A stretch of 14,356 nucleotides of DNA from Candidatus Zambryskibacteria bacterium CG10_big_fil_rev_8_21_14_0_10_34_34 (GCA_002771075.1 PCXM01000019.1:1-14356), one strand, 5' to 3'. Counted from the stretch's first letter, positions 1-6,496 are shown. Notes: a model not told the origin generated them from the letters alone. Numbers and translations: made by a program.

Positions 1-1202
1 TCGGACATCAAGATTTTTAATGTTGTGGTGCTTCCTTTAGAAAATGCTTGACCTTTTATATTATCTCCCTTTATCTTAAAAGGTTTGTTTACATCTATAA
101 ACCACTGGAGTTTTGGTAAGGGCTCAATGATAGCTCCGGTTCTTTGAGATACTGATATATTATGGTCAATTTCTTCTTCTTTTTCTAATAAATTTTGCTC
201 TCTCAATTTATCAACAATAATTTTTCTGACCACCTCTACTTTTTTATCTTTATAGTCTGGGTGGTCTACCATCACCTTAGCGTATTCATTTATGATTTGA
301 ATTTTTTCAAGTTTGTGCCTATCAGCCATTTGCCAGTCAATTTGAGAGTGTGACGGAGTTACTCCCAGGGCCCCTGTTCCAAATTCTGGATCAACTTCTT
401 TGTCTCCTATTATTTTTATAGATAAAGGTACCCCAACAAAATTAACTTCAATAGTTTTTCCTATATATTTTTTATATCTTGAGTCATCAGGATTTACAGC
501 CACTGCAGTATCTCCAAGTTTTGTTTCTGGTCTAGTTGTGGCGATAGTTATAGGGAAGTTTCTATCATATTTAAAATAGTAAAGTTTTGCTTTTTTTGGT
601 TGGTATTCAACTTCATCATCGGAGACTGTTGTCTGACCTTTGGGGTCCCAGTTGACTATCCGATATCCTCTATAGATTAATCCGTCAGTATACATTTTTT
701 CAAAAGTAGTATAGACGGCTTCCTCCCTTTTTTCATCAAGAGTAAAAGCTTCTCTAGACCAATCTAGTGAAGCCCCCATCTTTTTTAATTGAACCACTAT
801 TGTGTCGTGTGATTTTTGAGTAAAATCCTTAACTTTATTTAAAAATTCTTCTCTTCCTAATTCGTGTTTATTTTTATTTTCTTTGGATAGTTGTTTGACT
901 ACCACTGATTCTGTTGATATTGCGGCGTGGTCAGTTCCCGGTATCCAAAGAGTTCTTTTTTTTAACATTCTGTTATACCTAACCATTATGTCTTGGATAG
1001 CAAGCATAAGTGCGTGACCGGTGTGCAAAGTTCCTGTAACATTTGGTGGTGGTAAAACTATAGAAAAATAATCCGCTTCTTTTTTTGTGATACCTTTTTC
1101 AATACAAACATCCGGATTAAAAAATCCAGACTCTTCCCACTTTTTATAAATCAAATTTTCGTGTTCAATTGGATTAAAAGGTTTTTTTAATTCTTCGTTC
1201 AT
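1..1202 (-). CDS. valS: Valyl-tRNA synthetase, N-terminal part (cut by window start)
   Basis: This class I aminoacyl-tRNA synthetase charges tRNA-Val with valine in the cytoplasm. Reading the minus strand from the ATG at 1202 gives about 400 residues open to the window edge, so the C-terminal part (KMSKS loop, anticodon-binding domain, coiled-coil arm) is missing. The Rossmann-fold signature PPPNVTGTLHTGHAL lies at residues 51-65, with HTGH (60-63) as the HIGH motif. It is followed by the ValRS-type PGTDHAAIST, then NWDPKGQTTVSDDEVEY. The editing (CP1) domain has ATTRPETKLGDTAVAVNPDD, the usual motif for hydrolysing mischarged Thr-tRNA. The ATG is the first Met of the frame and matches the usual ValRS N-terminus; no Shine-Dalgarno sequence precedes it (ACTCTAACGGG directly before ATG). 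The gene is divergent from the surface-protein gene at 1541. The assignment as ValRS rather than IleRS/LeuRS rests on the PPPNVTG and VSDDEVE motifs and is secure. Confidence 0.96.
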   Translation of the reverse strand, partial: MNEELKKPFNPIEHENLIYKKWEESGFFNPDVCIEKGITKKEADYFSIVLPPPNVTGTLHTGHALMLAIQDIMVRYNRMLKKRTLWIPGTDHAAISTESVVVKQLSKENKNKHELGREEFLNKVKDFTQKSHDTIVVQLKKMGASLDWSREAFTLDEKREEAVYTTFEKMYTDGLIYRGYRIVNWDPKGQTTVSDDEVEYQPKKAKLYYFKYDRNFPITIATTRPETKLGDTAVAVNPDDSRYKKYIGKTIEVNFVGVPLSIKIIGDKEVDPEFGTGALGVTPSHSQIDWQMADRHKLEKIQIINEYAKVMVDHPDYKDKKVEVVRKIIVDKLREQNLLEKEEEIDHNISVSQRTGAIIEPLPKLQWFIDVNKPFKIKGDNIKGQAFSKGSTTTLKILMS

Positions 1203-1299
1203 CCCGTTAGAGTTTTTAATTATTTTATAAATCTTATATATAGACTTATTTGTATAATAACATTTTTATCGTATACGGTGTATATAAAACTCTAATGGG
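1203..1299. repeat. Inverted repeat abutting the valS start codon
   Basis: The arms at 1203-1216 (CCCGTTAGAGTTTT) and 1286-1299 (AAAACTCTAATGGG) can form a 14-bp stem with one G-T wobble on the + strand, or one A-C mismatch in the valS transcript. The loop is about 69 bases of almost pure A/T. One arm touches the valS ATG, so pairing in a valS leader could cover the start codon. No T-box element (tRNA-responsive leader) is recognisable. Function is unknown. Confidence 0.6.
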
Positions 1300-1301
1300 G
1301 T

Positions 1302-1353
1302 ATATAATATAAAAGACAATATTTATAGACTATAAATGTCTTTTATATTATAT
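1302..1353. repeat. Long AT-rich hairpin in the valS/surface-protein divergent region
   Basis: Arms 1302-1318 and 1337-1353 are a perfect 17-bp inverted repeat (core TATAAAAGACA / TGTCTTTTATA). Inside it, TTTATA (1322-1327) and TATAAA (1331-1336) pair across a GAC loop, so nearly the whole 52 bases fold into one hairpin with a 3-base bulge. The core AAAAGACA recurs at about 1384-1391 and 1404-1411 as unpaired copies. The rest of the 1203-1540 gap is plain AT-rich sequence with no convincing gene. It could be a bidirectional terminator/attenuator, a protein-binding site or a dispersed repeat. Confidence 0.6.
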
Positions 1354-1468
1354 GTTCGTCTTAAAGTATTTTATAAATCTTTTAAAAGACATTTTTATAG
1401 AATAAAAGACACTTATTAAAAAATGCTTTAAAATATAGCTATTATTGAAAATAATAAAATCAACTTAC

Positions 1469-1496
1469 TTGACTTTATTTGTCAATTATGTAAAAA
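1469..1496 (+). promoter_or_regulatory. Possible promoter of the surface-protein gene
   Basis: TTGACT (1469-1474) is followed after 16 bases by TAAAAA (1491-1496), giving a predicted leader of about 38 bases before the ATG at 1541. The -35 box is part of a small dyad (TTGAC at 1469-1473, GTCAA at 1481-1485) that could be an operator. The -10 box is weak, so this is tentative. Confidence 0.35.
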
Positions 1497-1540
1497 TACT
1501 ATTGTTAAATTTACTATTACTAAAAATTCAGACAAATAAT

Positions 1541-4297
1541 ATGTATTCAGAAAAAACAAAGAAGAATAGAAATAAAACTAAAAAAGCAGTAACTTCATTT
1601 TTGCTATTCTCTTTTTTATTTACTCAACTTTTAGCTGTTGTTCCTGTCAGTGTCTCTGCCAACAATGTTGAACAACTCCCAATTTGTGATCCTGACGTTA
1701 ACTTAGTAGCCAATGGAAGTTTTGAAACTCCTTCAGTAAATGATTCGTGGGATATATTTTTGTCTATTCCAAATTGGTCTATTGATTGGCTAGCGGGTCC
1801 TAATTCTTTTGAATATGTCACTCGCCCATCAAGTCCTTTCTTTGAAATTCAAAAAAATGTTGATGGTTGGTTTCCTTCTGAAGGGATTCAATATGCAGAG
1901 CTTGATACTGATTGGAATGGTCCAAGTGATGATTCACTTTATGGAGAACCAGCTTCCATTACTATTTGGCAAAATATAGAAACTGTATCAGGATTTACTT
2001 ACAAATTGTCATTTGATTTTTCTGCTAGACCTAGCACTCCAGCATCAGACAATATGCTAGAAGTAAAATGGAACAATAGTTCCGTTGGTTCTACTATAAC
2101 AGCTTCTGGAGAAACTATATCTAATACAGAATGGAACAATCATACTTTTGAAATTTTATCTGATTCCAATAATACTGAATTGCGTTTTACCGACTTGGGT
2201 GTGCCAAACAGTCTTGGAACTTTTATAGACAATGTTTCTGTTACTTGTGTTCCTGAAGAAGATTCAGAACCAGAACCAGAACCAGATCCAGAAGACTTTA
2301 ATCCTATTTGCCTAATCCCAAGTTCAAATGTAGATTCTCTAGATGATACAACTAAAGAAGAAATAGGGGACCCTTACATTCCAAGTGAATTGACAATTGG
2401 AGAAATTATTGAGAATGCCGGCTATCTCGGGGTTGATGTTTTGGAAGACCAAACTCAATACCAAATATGGCAATCAGAAAAAGATAATACATCTATAAAT
2501 ATTAAATTCTTAGATGAATATACGGCTCAAAATTTTGTTTTTGGATATTATCAAAAAGGAGATGTAAACTCTTTTGTTCCTGTATTTAGATCAGGGGAAG
2601 TTGCTGAATATGCTTCAACAGATGAGTTTGTCAAAGGTCAAGACATAAATTTAGATATAGAAAACTTAGACAAGATAGGGTTTGCTATATTTACTGGCAG
2701 TGGAAAATATTTATTTACTACAGAAAATAGTCTAAATGGTGGGGAAGATCACGCTCTTGTTTATCATGTCGCTGATAACGAATACTTAATAGGTTTTGAA
2801 GACCTTCCTCTTTCTAATTCTGACAAAGATTACCAAGATGTAGCTGTTTTGGTGACTGTTTTAAGTTGTAGTTTTGAAGAAGAAAACACTCCCCCAACTA
2901 TAAATCTGATTGGAGCTGATCCATTTAATCTCCTTCTCAACACTCCTTTCGTGGATCCAGGAGCTACTGCTACTGATACAGAAGATGGTGATTTGACTAG
3001 TGAAATTATCGTAGATGGAACTGTTGCTACTACAACTTTAGGAACTTACACTTTAACCTACTCTGTTTATGATTCAGAGGGTCTTGGAGCAACCACTACT
3101 AGAGAGGTTATTGTCTATGAAGAAAGTAATCCTCCTGCAAATACCCCTCCAGTGGTTACTTTAATTGGAGATCATCCACTAGAATGGACTTTAGATAATC
3201 CTTTTGTAGACCCTGGGGCTACTTATACAGATGCTGAAGATGATGATGATACTCTAGCTACTACCACAACAGGCACGGTAGATACATCTGTTGTTGGCTC
3301 TTACATATTAACTTACTCTGTTACTGACTCCGGTGGTCTTTCAGCTACTACTACTAGAACAGTTAATGTGGTGGAAACTCCAGTTCCTCCTGTAACTCCT
3401 CCAAGCGGTGGCGGTGGCGGTGGCGGAGGAGGTGGCGGTATAGGTGGTCATAGAAGAGATATAAGTAATCTATTTGCTCCTCAAGGTGAAATACTCGGCG
3501 CTACTAGTTGTTTATACCTTATAGATTATGTAAAAATTGATTGGAAGAATGACCCAATTGAAGTATTGAAAGTTCAATCTTTTCTAAATGTCTTTGAGAA
3601 CGAAAATTTGTCCTTAACGGGGAATTTTGATCAAACTACTTTTGAAGCAGTTGCGAGATTTCAGACTAAATATGCAAGTGATATCTTAACTCCTTGGGGA
3701 GATAATGTAACTACAGGTTTTGTTTATATATTAACCAAAAAGAAAATAAATGAGATTTACTGTAATACTCTGTATCCTATTTCTCAAGCTGACCAAAATG
3801 AAATAGATTCTTTTAGAACTTTTGGTGAAAATAATCCAAATGTTGGTGGTGGTAATTCAAATACTGGTTATATATTTGCTCCAGATAACGCATCTAATGT
3901 CCTTTATAACAATAATTCTGCTAAGGTTGATGGTTCAGATTCTCCTGTTGTAAAGTTAAAGGACAACGCTTCAACTTCTGATTCAATCTTAAAAAATGTA
4001 GCTGTTTCTCTTTTTGCTTTCCCTAAAAAAATATTTACTGATAGAGGATCTGTCTCTGTAATATTACTTTTGATTTTGATAGCTGTCATAGTAGCAGTAG
4101 CTAGATTATTTGCTGGCTCTGGTCCTAAATCTGGTCCAGATGGTAATAGTCCAATAGCTCCTATTGCCAAAAAAGATGACAATAAAAAAGATGCTCCAGT
4201 TATAATATTACCGGGCGTTTTACCTGATGAAGAGATAATAATAGAAAATCCAGAAGAAGGACTGGATGAAATCATAGACGATTTGCCTGCTAAATAA
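1541..4297 (+). CDS. Secreted, membrane-anchored multidomain surface protein (DUF642-like, DUF4114-like, two Ig-like, peptidoglycan-binding-like)
   Basis: This is a 918-residue protein from ATG 1541. An upstream in-frame TTG at 1445 exists but would put 32 extra residues before an obvious signal peptide, so ATG 1541 is preferred. Visible layout: Lys/Arg-rich start and hydrophobic signal peptide to about residue 42 (...VSVSA); a carbohydrate-binding-like beta domain beginning LVANGSFETP (about 54-235); an acidic Glu-Pro linker (about 240-252); a DUF4114-like domain with GEDHALVYH and EYLIGFEDL (about 297-446); two related Ig-like/DUF5011-type repeats, each with PFVDPGA and a TYSV(Y/T)DS strand (about 450-527 and 533-612); a Gly-rich hinge (about 623-634); a peptidoglycan-binding-like domain (about 650-739, with LGA, NDPIEV, FQTKYASDILTPWG and KKKINEIYC); one transmembrane helix (about 838-858); and a charged, acidic C-terminal tail. 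Known for such domains: glycan or cell-wall binding and adhesion. Inference: a cell-surface adhesin anchored at its C-terminus. The tail overlaps convergent tsaD by 8 bases, leaving no room for a terminator between them. Confidence 0.85.
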   Translation: MYSEKTKKNRNKTKKAVTSFLLFSFLFTQLLAVVPVSVSANNVEQLPICDPDVNLVANGSFETPSVNDSWDIFLSIPNWSIDWLAGPNSFEYVTRPSSPFFEIQKNVDGWFPSEGIQYAELDTDWNGPSDDSLYGEPASITIWQNIETVSGFTYKLSFDFSARPSTPASDNMLEVKWNNSSVGSTITASGETISNTEWNNHTFEILSDSNNTELRFTDLGVPNSLGTFIDNVSVTCVPEEDSEPEPEPDPEDFNPICLIPSSNVDSLDDTTKEEIGDPYIPSELTIGEIIENAGYLGVDVLEDQTQYQIWQSEKDNTSINIKFLDEYTAQNFVFGYYQKGDVNSFVPVFRSGEVAEYASTDEFVKGQDINLDIENLDKIGFAIFTGSGKYLFTTENSLNGGEDHALVYHVADNEYLIGFEDLPLSNSDKDYQDVAVLVTVLSCSFEEENTPPTINLIGADPFNLLLNTPFVDPGATATDTEDGDLTSEIIVDGTVATTTLGTYTLTYSVYDSEGLGATTTREVIVYEESNPPANTPPVVTLIGDHPLEWTLDNPFVDPGATYTDAEDDDDTLATTTTGTVDTSVVGSYILTYSVTDSGGLSATTTRTVNVVETPVPPVTPPSGGGGGGGGGGGIGGHRRDISNLFAPQGEILGATSCLYLIDYVKIDWKNDPIEVLKVQSFLNVFENENLSLTGNFDQTTFEAVARFQTKYASDILTPWGDNVTTGFVYILTKKKINEIYCNTLYPISQADQNEIDSFRTFGENNPNVGGGNSNTGYIFAPDNASNVLYNNNSAKVDGSDSPVVKLKDNASTSDSILKNVAVSLFAFPKKIFTDRGSVSVILLLILIAVIVAVARLFAGSGPKSGPDGNSPIAPIAKKDDNKKDAPVIILPGVLPDEEIIIENPEEGLDEIIDDLPAK

Positions 4298-5675
4298 TAT
4301 TTAAATTTCCTTGAGCTTTTAGTTCTCTGTTGGCTCTTGGGTCTCTCAAGTATTCAATAAAACCAGCAGCAGCTATCATAGTGGCGTTGTCGGTGGTGAG
4401 AAATTTTTCTGGTATTAAAATATCTAAATCTGGATAATTTTCTTTCAGTTTCAAAAAATTTTCTCGGAGAGCTTTATTGGCTATCACTCCTCCTCCAATA
4501 ATTAAGGTCTTCGGTGAGCATTTTTCAATTGCTGTTTTTGTTTTTGAAACAAGGGTTTCTATGACCGCGTCTTCAAATTCTCTAGCTACTGATAATTTGA
4601 TATCTTCTGAGATTACTACTTCACCCCCTAACCCCCTCTCCTTATCAAGGAGAGGGGGGACAGCTGATTTAGAAGAATCTGCAAAAAACTTCTCGAGAGC
4701 GACTTTCGGAGCGCGACTGGCGTGAGAAGGAGGAGATTTTTCAGCAGAAAAATACTCCGTTCGATTGAGAGAATGTTTTTGTGGATTATTTGAATTTTTT
4801 ATATTATTTTGAAAAATATCACTTTCGCTCACTTGTCCTCGCTGCTGCGCACTGTGGATGTTCGCTTCATTGATATTTTTCAAATAATACAACACTGCAG
4901 TTTTTAAACCAGAAAAAGAAAAGTTCAAATCTCTTGAATGAAGCATTGGTCTTGGAAATTTGCTTTCTAGATTAATATTTTCTAAACGGGCCTTTTCGGC
5001 CAATTTGCTTATTTCCGGTCCTCCCGGATAGGGAAGATTCATCATTCTGGCTACTTTATCAAAAGCTTCTCCCACTGCGTCATCTTGAGTTTCTCCTAAT
5101 AATTCTTTATCTATCCAACTATTAAGTAGCACTAGCTCTGTATGTCCGCCAGATATAAGTAATGCAATTGCTGGAAATTCAATCCTACTTTTTGCTTGCA
5201 CTTTTTTACTTTCTATAGCATCATTTTTGAATAAAACTGATGCTATATGTCCTTCCATATGATTAGTTGGAATCACAGCTTTTCCCCAGCTTTTTCCCAG
5301 CTTTTCCGCGAAGTTTATACCAGTCCAAAGAGCTGGCTCCAACCCAGGGCCTACCGTAACCGCAATTATGTCAAGGTTCAACCTTGGCAGTTTCTCAAAA
5401 AAATTGAAAATTGGAAATTTATTTAAAATTGAAAATTGAAAATTGGAAATTAAATTTGCCTTCCTTAACGCATCTAAAAAAACAGTGGGCAAATTTCTAA
5501 GATGTTCTCTTTTGGCTAAATTTGGATAGACTCCGCCATACTCCGCGTGCAAATTTGCCTGTGATATCAAAGATGAACCAAGAACTTCAAAACGGAGATC
5601 ATTTAAATTTCCTTCAGCTTTGACTACACTGACCGCTGTCTCATCGCAACTGGTCTCAATACCTAAAATAATCAT
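4290..5675 (-). CDS. tsaD: tRNA N6-adenosine threonylcarbamoyltransferase with repeat-derived insertions
   Basis: TsaD (Gcp/YgjD/Kae1) transfers the threonylcarbamoyl group to A37 of ANN-decoding tRNAs, working with TsaB/TsaE. Family motifs are clear: LGIETSCDETAVSVV at the N-terminus, HAEYGGVYPNLAKREH (43-58), VGPGLEPALWTG (108-119), metal ligands H139 and H143 in NHMEGH, SGGHTEL (175-181), FSFSGLKTAVLYYLK (252-266), GGGVIAN and D429 in TTDNATM. Catalytic and metal residues are all present, so the enzyme is probably active. At 461 residues it is about 110-120 longer than usual. The excess sits in two places: about residues 77-100 (encoded by a REP palindrome plus AT repeats) and about 268-353 (encoded by an inverted repeat, GC-richer sequence and a C-rich palindrome, giving PPLLDKERGLGGE). 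Both inserts keep the frame and fall between conserved motifs, presumably in surface loops. Transcription probably starts next to the ATG (extended -10 at 5682-5690). Confidence 0.95.
   Translation of the reverse strand: MIILGIETSCDETAVSVVKAEGNLNDLRFEVLGSSLISQANLHAEYGGVYPNLAKREHLRNLPTVFLDALRKANLISNFQFSILNKFPIFNFFEKLPRLNLDIIAVTVGPGLEPALWTGINFAEKLGKSWGKAVIPTNHMEGHIASVLFKNDAIESKKVQAKSRIEFPAIALLISGGHTELVLLNSWIDKELLGETQDDAVGEAFDKVARMMNLPYPGGPEISKLAEKARLENINLESKFPRPMLHSRDLNFSFSGLKTAVLYYLKNINEANIHSAQQRGQVSESDIFQNNIKNSNNPQKHSLNRTEYFSAEKSPPSHASRAPKVALEKFFADSSKSAVPPLLDKERGLGGEVVISEDIKLSVAREFEDAVIETLVSKTKTAIEKCSPKTLIIGGGVIANKALRENFLKLKENYPDLDILIPEKFLTTDNATMIAAAGFIEYLRDPRANRELKAQGNLNII
4632..4658. repeat. 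C/G-rich palindromic repeat inside tsaD
   Basis: CCCCCTCTCCTT (4632-4643) and AAGGAGAGGGGG (4647-4658) form a perfect 12-bp stem around an ATC loop, preceded by another C-run (4624-4628). In the tsaD frame it encodes PPLLDKERGLGGE. It is much more GC-rich than its surroundings. A related but diverged copy lies at 14116-14160. From memory, peptides of the PLLDKERGLGGE kind occur in unrelated bacterial proteins, which suggests a dispersed repeat family; this could not be searched here. Confidence 0.8.
4802..4889. repeat. Inverted repeat with 51-base loop inside tsaD
   Basis: Arms 4802-4820 and 4872-4889 (core GAAAAATATC / GATATTTTTC) pair over 18 bp with a single bulged T at 4807. The loop (4821-4871) is GC-richer than the gene. 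The right arm encodes the native TsaD residues YYLKNI; the left arm is its reverse complement and belongs to the insertion. The insert is therefore bounded by an inverted copy of the target sequence. Confidence 0.75.
5369..5389. repeat. REP-type palindrome (copy inside tsaD)
   Basis: TGTCAAGGTTCAACC followed by TTGGCA: the same palindrome as the copies around the transposase at 10739-11579, with one arm mismatch (T5371/G5387). In the tsaD frame it encodes LPRLNLDI, at the end of an extra segment absent from ordinary TsaD. Confidence 0.85.
5399..5455. repeat. AT-rich tandem repeat (AATTGAAAATTGGAAATT type) inside tsaD
   Basis: Imperfect repetition of AAATTGAAAATTG(G) units, encoding NFQFSILNKFPIFNFFEK in TsaD. 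It lies 10 bases from the REP copy, so the two together form one composite insertion. A similar string (AATTTTCAATTTCTAATTTC) occurs on the + strand at about 5979-5998 between the tRNA genes, pointing to a dispersed low-complexity family. Confidence 0.65.
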
Positions 5676-5681
5676 ACTGTA

Positions 5682-5690
5682 TTTATATCA
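5682..5690 (-). promoter_or_regulatory. Extended -10 promoter of tsaD (predicts leaderless mRNA)
   Basis: On the minus strand TGA-TATAAA ends 6 bases before the tsaD ATG, so transcription would begin at or near the start codon. No clear -35 box was identified; none is required for an extended -10. Confidence 0.5.
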
Positions 5691-5722
5691 TATTCAGTTT
5701 TTTATTTTTATCTTAAATCTTT

Positions 5723-5748
5723 TAAAATACCAAGGAGAGTCCTTGGTA
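5723..5748 (-). terminator. Intrinsic terminator of tRNA-Glu
   Basis: TACCAAGGA (5728-5736) and TCCTTGGTA (5740-5748) form a perfect 9-bp stem with a 3-base loop. On the minus strand it is followed by TTTT, and it lies 32 bases past the tRNA-Glu 3' end, just upstream of the tsaD promoter. Confidence 0.65.
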
Positions 5749-5780
5749 AAAAATAATGTTGAAAAATAAGGGAAAAATCG

Positions 5781-5855
5781 TGGTGACCCCACGCGGAATC
5801 GAACCGCGCTTCCTGCCTTGAAAAGGCAGTGTCCTAACCGATAGACGATGGGGCC
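5781..5855 (-). tRNA. tRNA-Glu (anticodon TTC)
   Basis: The minus strand folds as a standard cloverleaf: acceptor GGCCCCA / TGGGGTC (one G-U pair), D arm typical of tRNA-Glu (CGTCTATCGGTTAGGACA), anticodon stem CTGCC/GGCAG with loop TTTTCAA giving anticodon TTC, and T arm CGCGG-TTCGATT-CCGCG. The discriminator base is A, followed by an encoded CCA (5783-5781). Total length 75 bases. Confidence 0.97.
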
Positions 5856-5946
5856 AATTTTCTTATTATATTTTCTTTCAATATTCTATTACCTTTGATT
5901 TCCTTTTCCCTGTTACAAACCTCTTCAAGTGTATTATAAGTTTCGT

Positions 5947-5972
5947 GATATACAGATATACAAGTGTATATC
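5947..5972. repeat. Operator-like repeat cluster between the tRNA genes
   Basis: GATATACA occurs twice in direct tandem (5947-5954, 5955-5962), followed after AG by its reverse complement TGTATATC (5965-5972), making an 18-bp palindrome. CAAGTGTAT is also repeated (5926-5934 and 5961-5969). The rest of 5856-6114 is AT-rich with no gene seen. It may be a protein-binding site; the partner is unknown. Confidence 0.45.
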
Positions 5973-6033
5973 TCAAGGAATTTTCAATTTCTAATTTCTA
6001 AAATGAAATAAGGAAAGAAATCAAAAACAAATC

Positions 6034-6068
6034 ATAACATTTTTTAGTAATAATGCAAAAAATGTTAT
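6034..6068. repeat. AT-rich inverted repeat upstream of tRNA-Ser
   Basis: ATAACATTTTTT (6034-6045) and AAAAAATGTTAT (6057-6068) are a perfect 12-bp inverted repeat with an 11-base loop. It could be a weak terminator or just AT-rich sequence; no gene ends nearby on the + strand. Confidence 0.45.
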
Positions 6069-6114
6069 ATTCTATTTATGGGGTTGTCTTTTATTTAAGA
6101 TTTGACGGATCAAT

Positions 6115-6201
6115 GGAAGGGTGTTCCGAATTGGTAAGGAACCGCTCTCGAAAAGCGGCGCCCGTAAGGGCATGTGGGTTCAAGTCCCACCCCTTCCGCC
6201 A
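6115..6201 (+). tRNA. tRNA-Ser (anticodon CGA)
   Basis: Class II tRNA of 87 bases: acceptor GGAAGGG/CCCTTCC, D stem TTCC/GGAA, anticodon stem CCGCT/AGCGG with loop CTCGAAA giving CGA (reads UCG), long variable arm with GCCC-GTAA-GGGC, T arm GTGGG-TTCAAGT-CCCAC, discriminator G and an encoded CCA. The long variable arm excludes an ordinary class I tRNA. Confidence 0.97.
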
Positions 6202-6207
6202 AATATG

Positions 6208-6216
6208 TTATCCACA
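6208..6216 (+). promoter_or_regulatory. DnaA-box-like 9-mer
   Basis: TTATCCACA, a perfect match to the strong bacterial DnaA box, lies between tRNA-Ser and the putative RNA promoter. A second perfect copy is at 8142-8150. A single box may be chance or a DnaA regulatory site. Confidence 0.35.
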
Positions 6217-6233
6217 GGTGATGTCTAAAACTA

Positions 6234-6261
6234 TTGACATATAAAGTGGTGGGTGTATTCT
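6234..6261 (+). promoter_or_regulatory. Promoter of the putative structured RNA
   Basis: Perfect -35 TTGACA (6234-6239), 16-base spacer and TATTCT (6256-6261). Predicted start is about 6268. This is one of the two best full sigma70-type promoters in the window, and it has no convincing protein-coding gene behind it. Confidence 0.65.
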
Positions 6262-6267
6262 TTAAGT

Positions 6268-6398
6268 AGGTGCTTCTTCTTTAAATTTAAGGTGAGATGC
6301 AGTCCGCGCGGAACGCTCTACCCGCATCGTGCGTTTCGCGCGGACACAATAGTTTTTTTAGTAAAAAAGTCCGACCCTTAAATAGTGGTCGGTTTTTT
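6268..6398 (+). ncRNA. Candidate structured small RNA, about 130 bases, family not recognised
   Basis: A stand-alone transcription unit lies between tRNA-Ser and the MBL-fold gene: good promoter, then a very stable GC-rich hairpin in an otherwise AT-rich context, then an intrinsic terminator. The hairpin arms are GTCCGCGCGGAACGC (6302-6316) and GCGTTTCGCGCGGAC (6331-6345), 15 bp with one G-U pair and a 14-base loop TCTACCCGCATCGT. A T7 run follows at 6353-6359 and may be an earlier termination point. The conserved SRP RNA loop (GGAAG..AGCAGCC) is not present, nor are the tmRNA tRNA-like ends or RNase P core motifs, and the unit is too short for 6S RNA. An in-frame ORF (6297-6425) runs through both hairpins and the terminator and is unlikely to be a real product. 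The 5' end is inferred from the promoter. Confidence 0.6.
6371..6398 (+). terminator. Intrinsic terminator of the putative small RNA
   Basis: Stem CCGACC (6371-6376) / GGTCGG (6387-6392), 10-base loop, followed directly by six Ts (6393-6398). Confidence 0.8.
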
Positions 6399-6487
6399 GT
6401 TTGTATTTTCAATATTATAAGGTAAAGTATTTTAGATAACTGACTTATTAGTTGAGGATGACCACCCCTTTTTTATCTTTTTATTTA

Positions 6488-6496
6488 TGTTAAAAT
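6488..6496 (+). promoter_or_regulatory. Extended -10 promoter of the MBL-fold gene
   Basis: TGT-TAAAAT (TGn plus 5 of 6 matches to TATAAT) ends 6 bases before the ATG at 6503, so the predicted transcript starts at the start codon itself. There is no Shine-Dalgarno sequence. Confidence 0.5.

Noticed and set aside
1445..1540. TTG start extending the surface protein by 32 residues
   Set aside because: It would add a second hydrophobic stretch ahead of a well-formed basic start and signal peptide; the putative promoter also lies within this stretch. ATG 1541 is more likely.
3904..4275. 123-residue minus-strand ORF inside the surface-protein gene
   Set aside because: Antisense shadow of a well-supported gene; no promoter or domain features.
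4477..4725. 82-residue + strand ORF opposite tsaD
   Set aside because: It is the complementary reading of the repeat-rich insertion and flanking tsaD codons.
6053..6244. 63-residue + strand ORF
   Set aside because: It runs straight through the tRNA-Ser gene and is explained by it.
6268..6398. Possible 4.5S/SRP RNA
   Set aside because: The conserved SRP apical loop motif (GGAAG with AGCAGCC opposite) is absent from the hairpin.
6297..6425. 42-residue ORF (MQSARNALPAS...) in the small RNA region
   Set aside because: It passes through the strong hairpin, a T-run and the intrinsic terminator, with no recognisable protein character. A leader peptide cannot be fully excluded.
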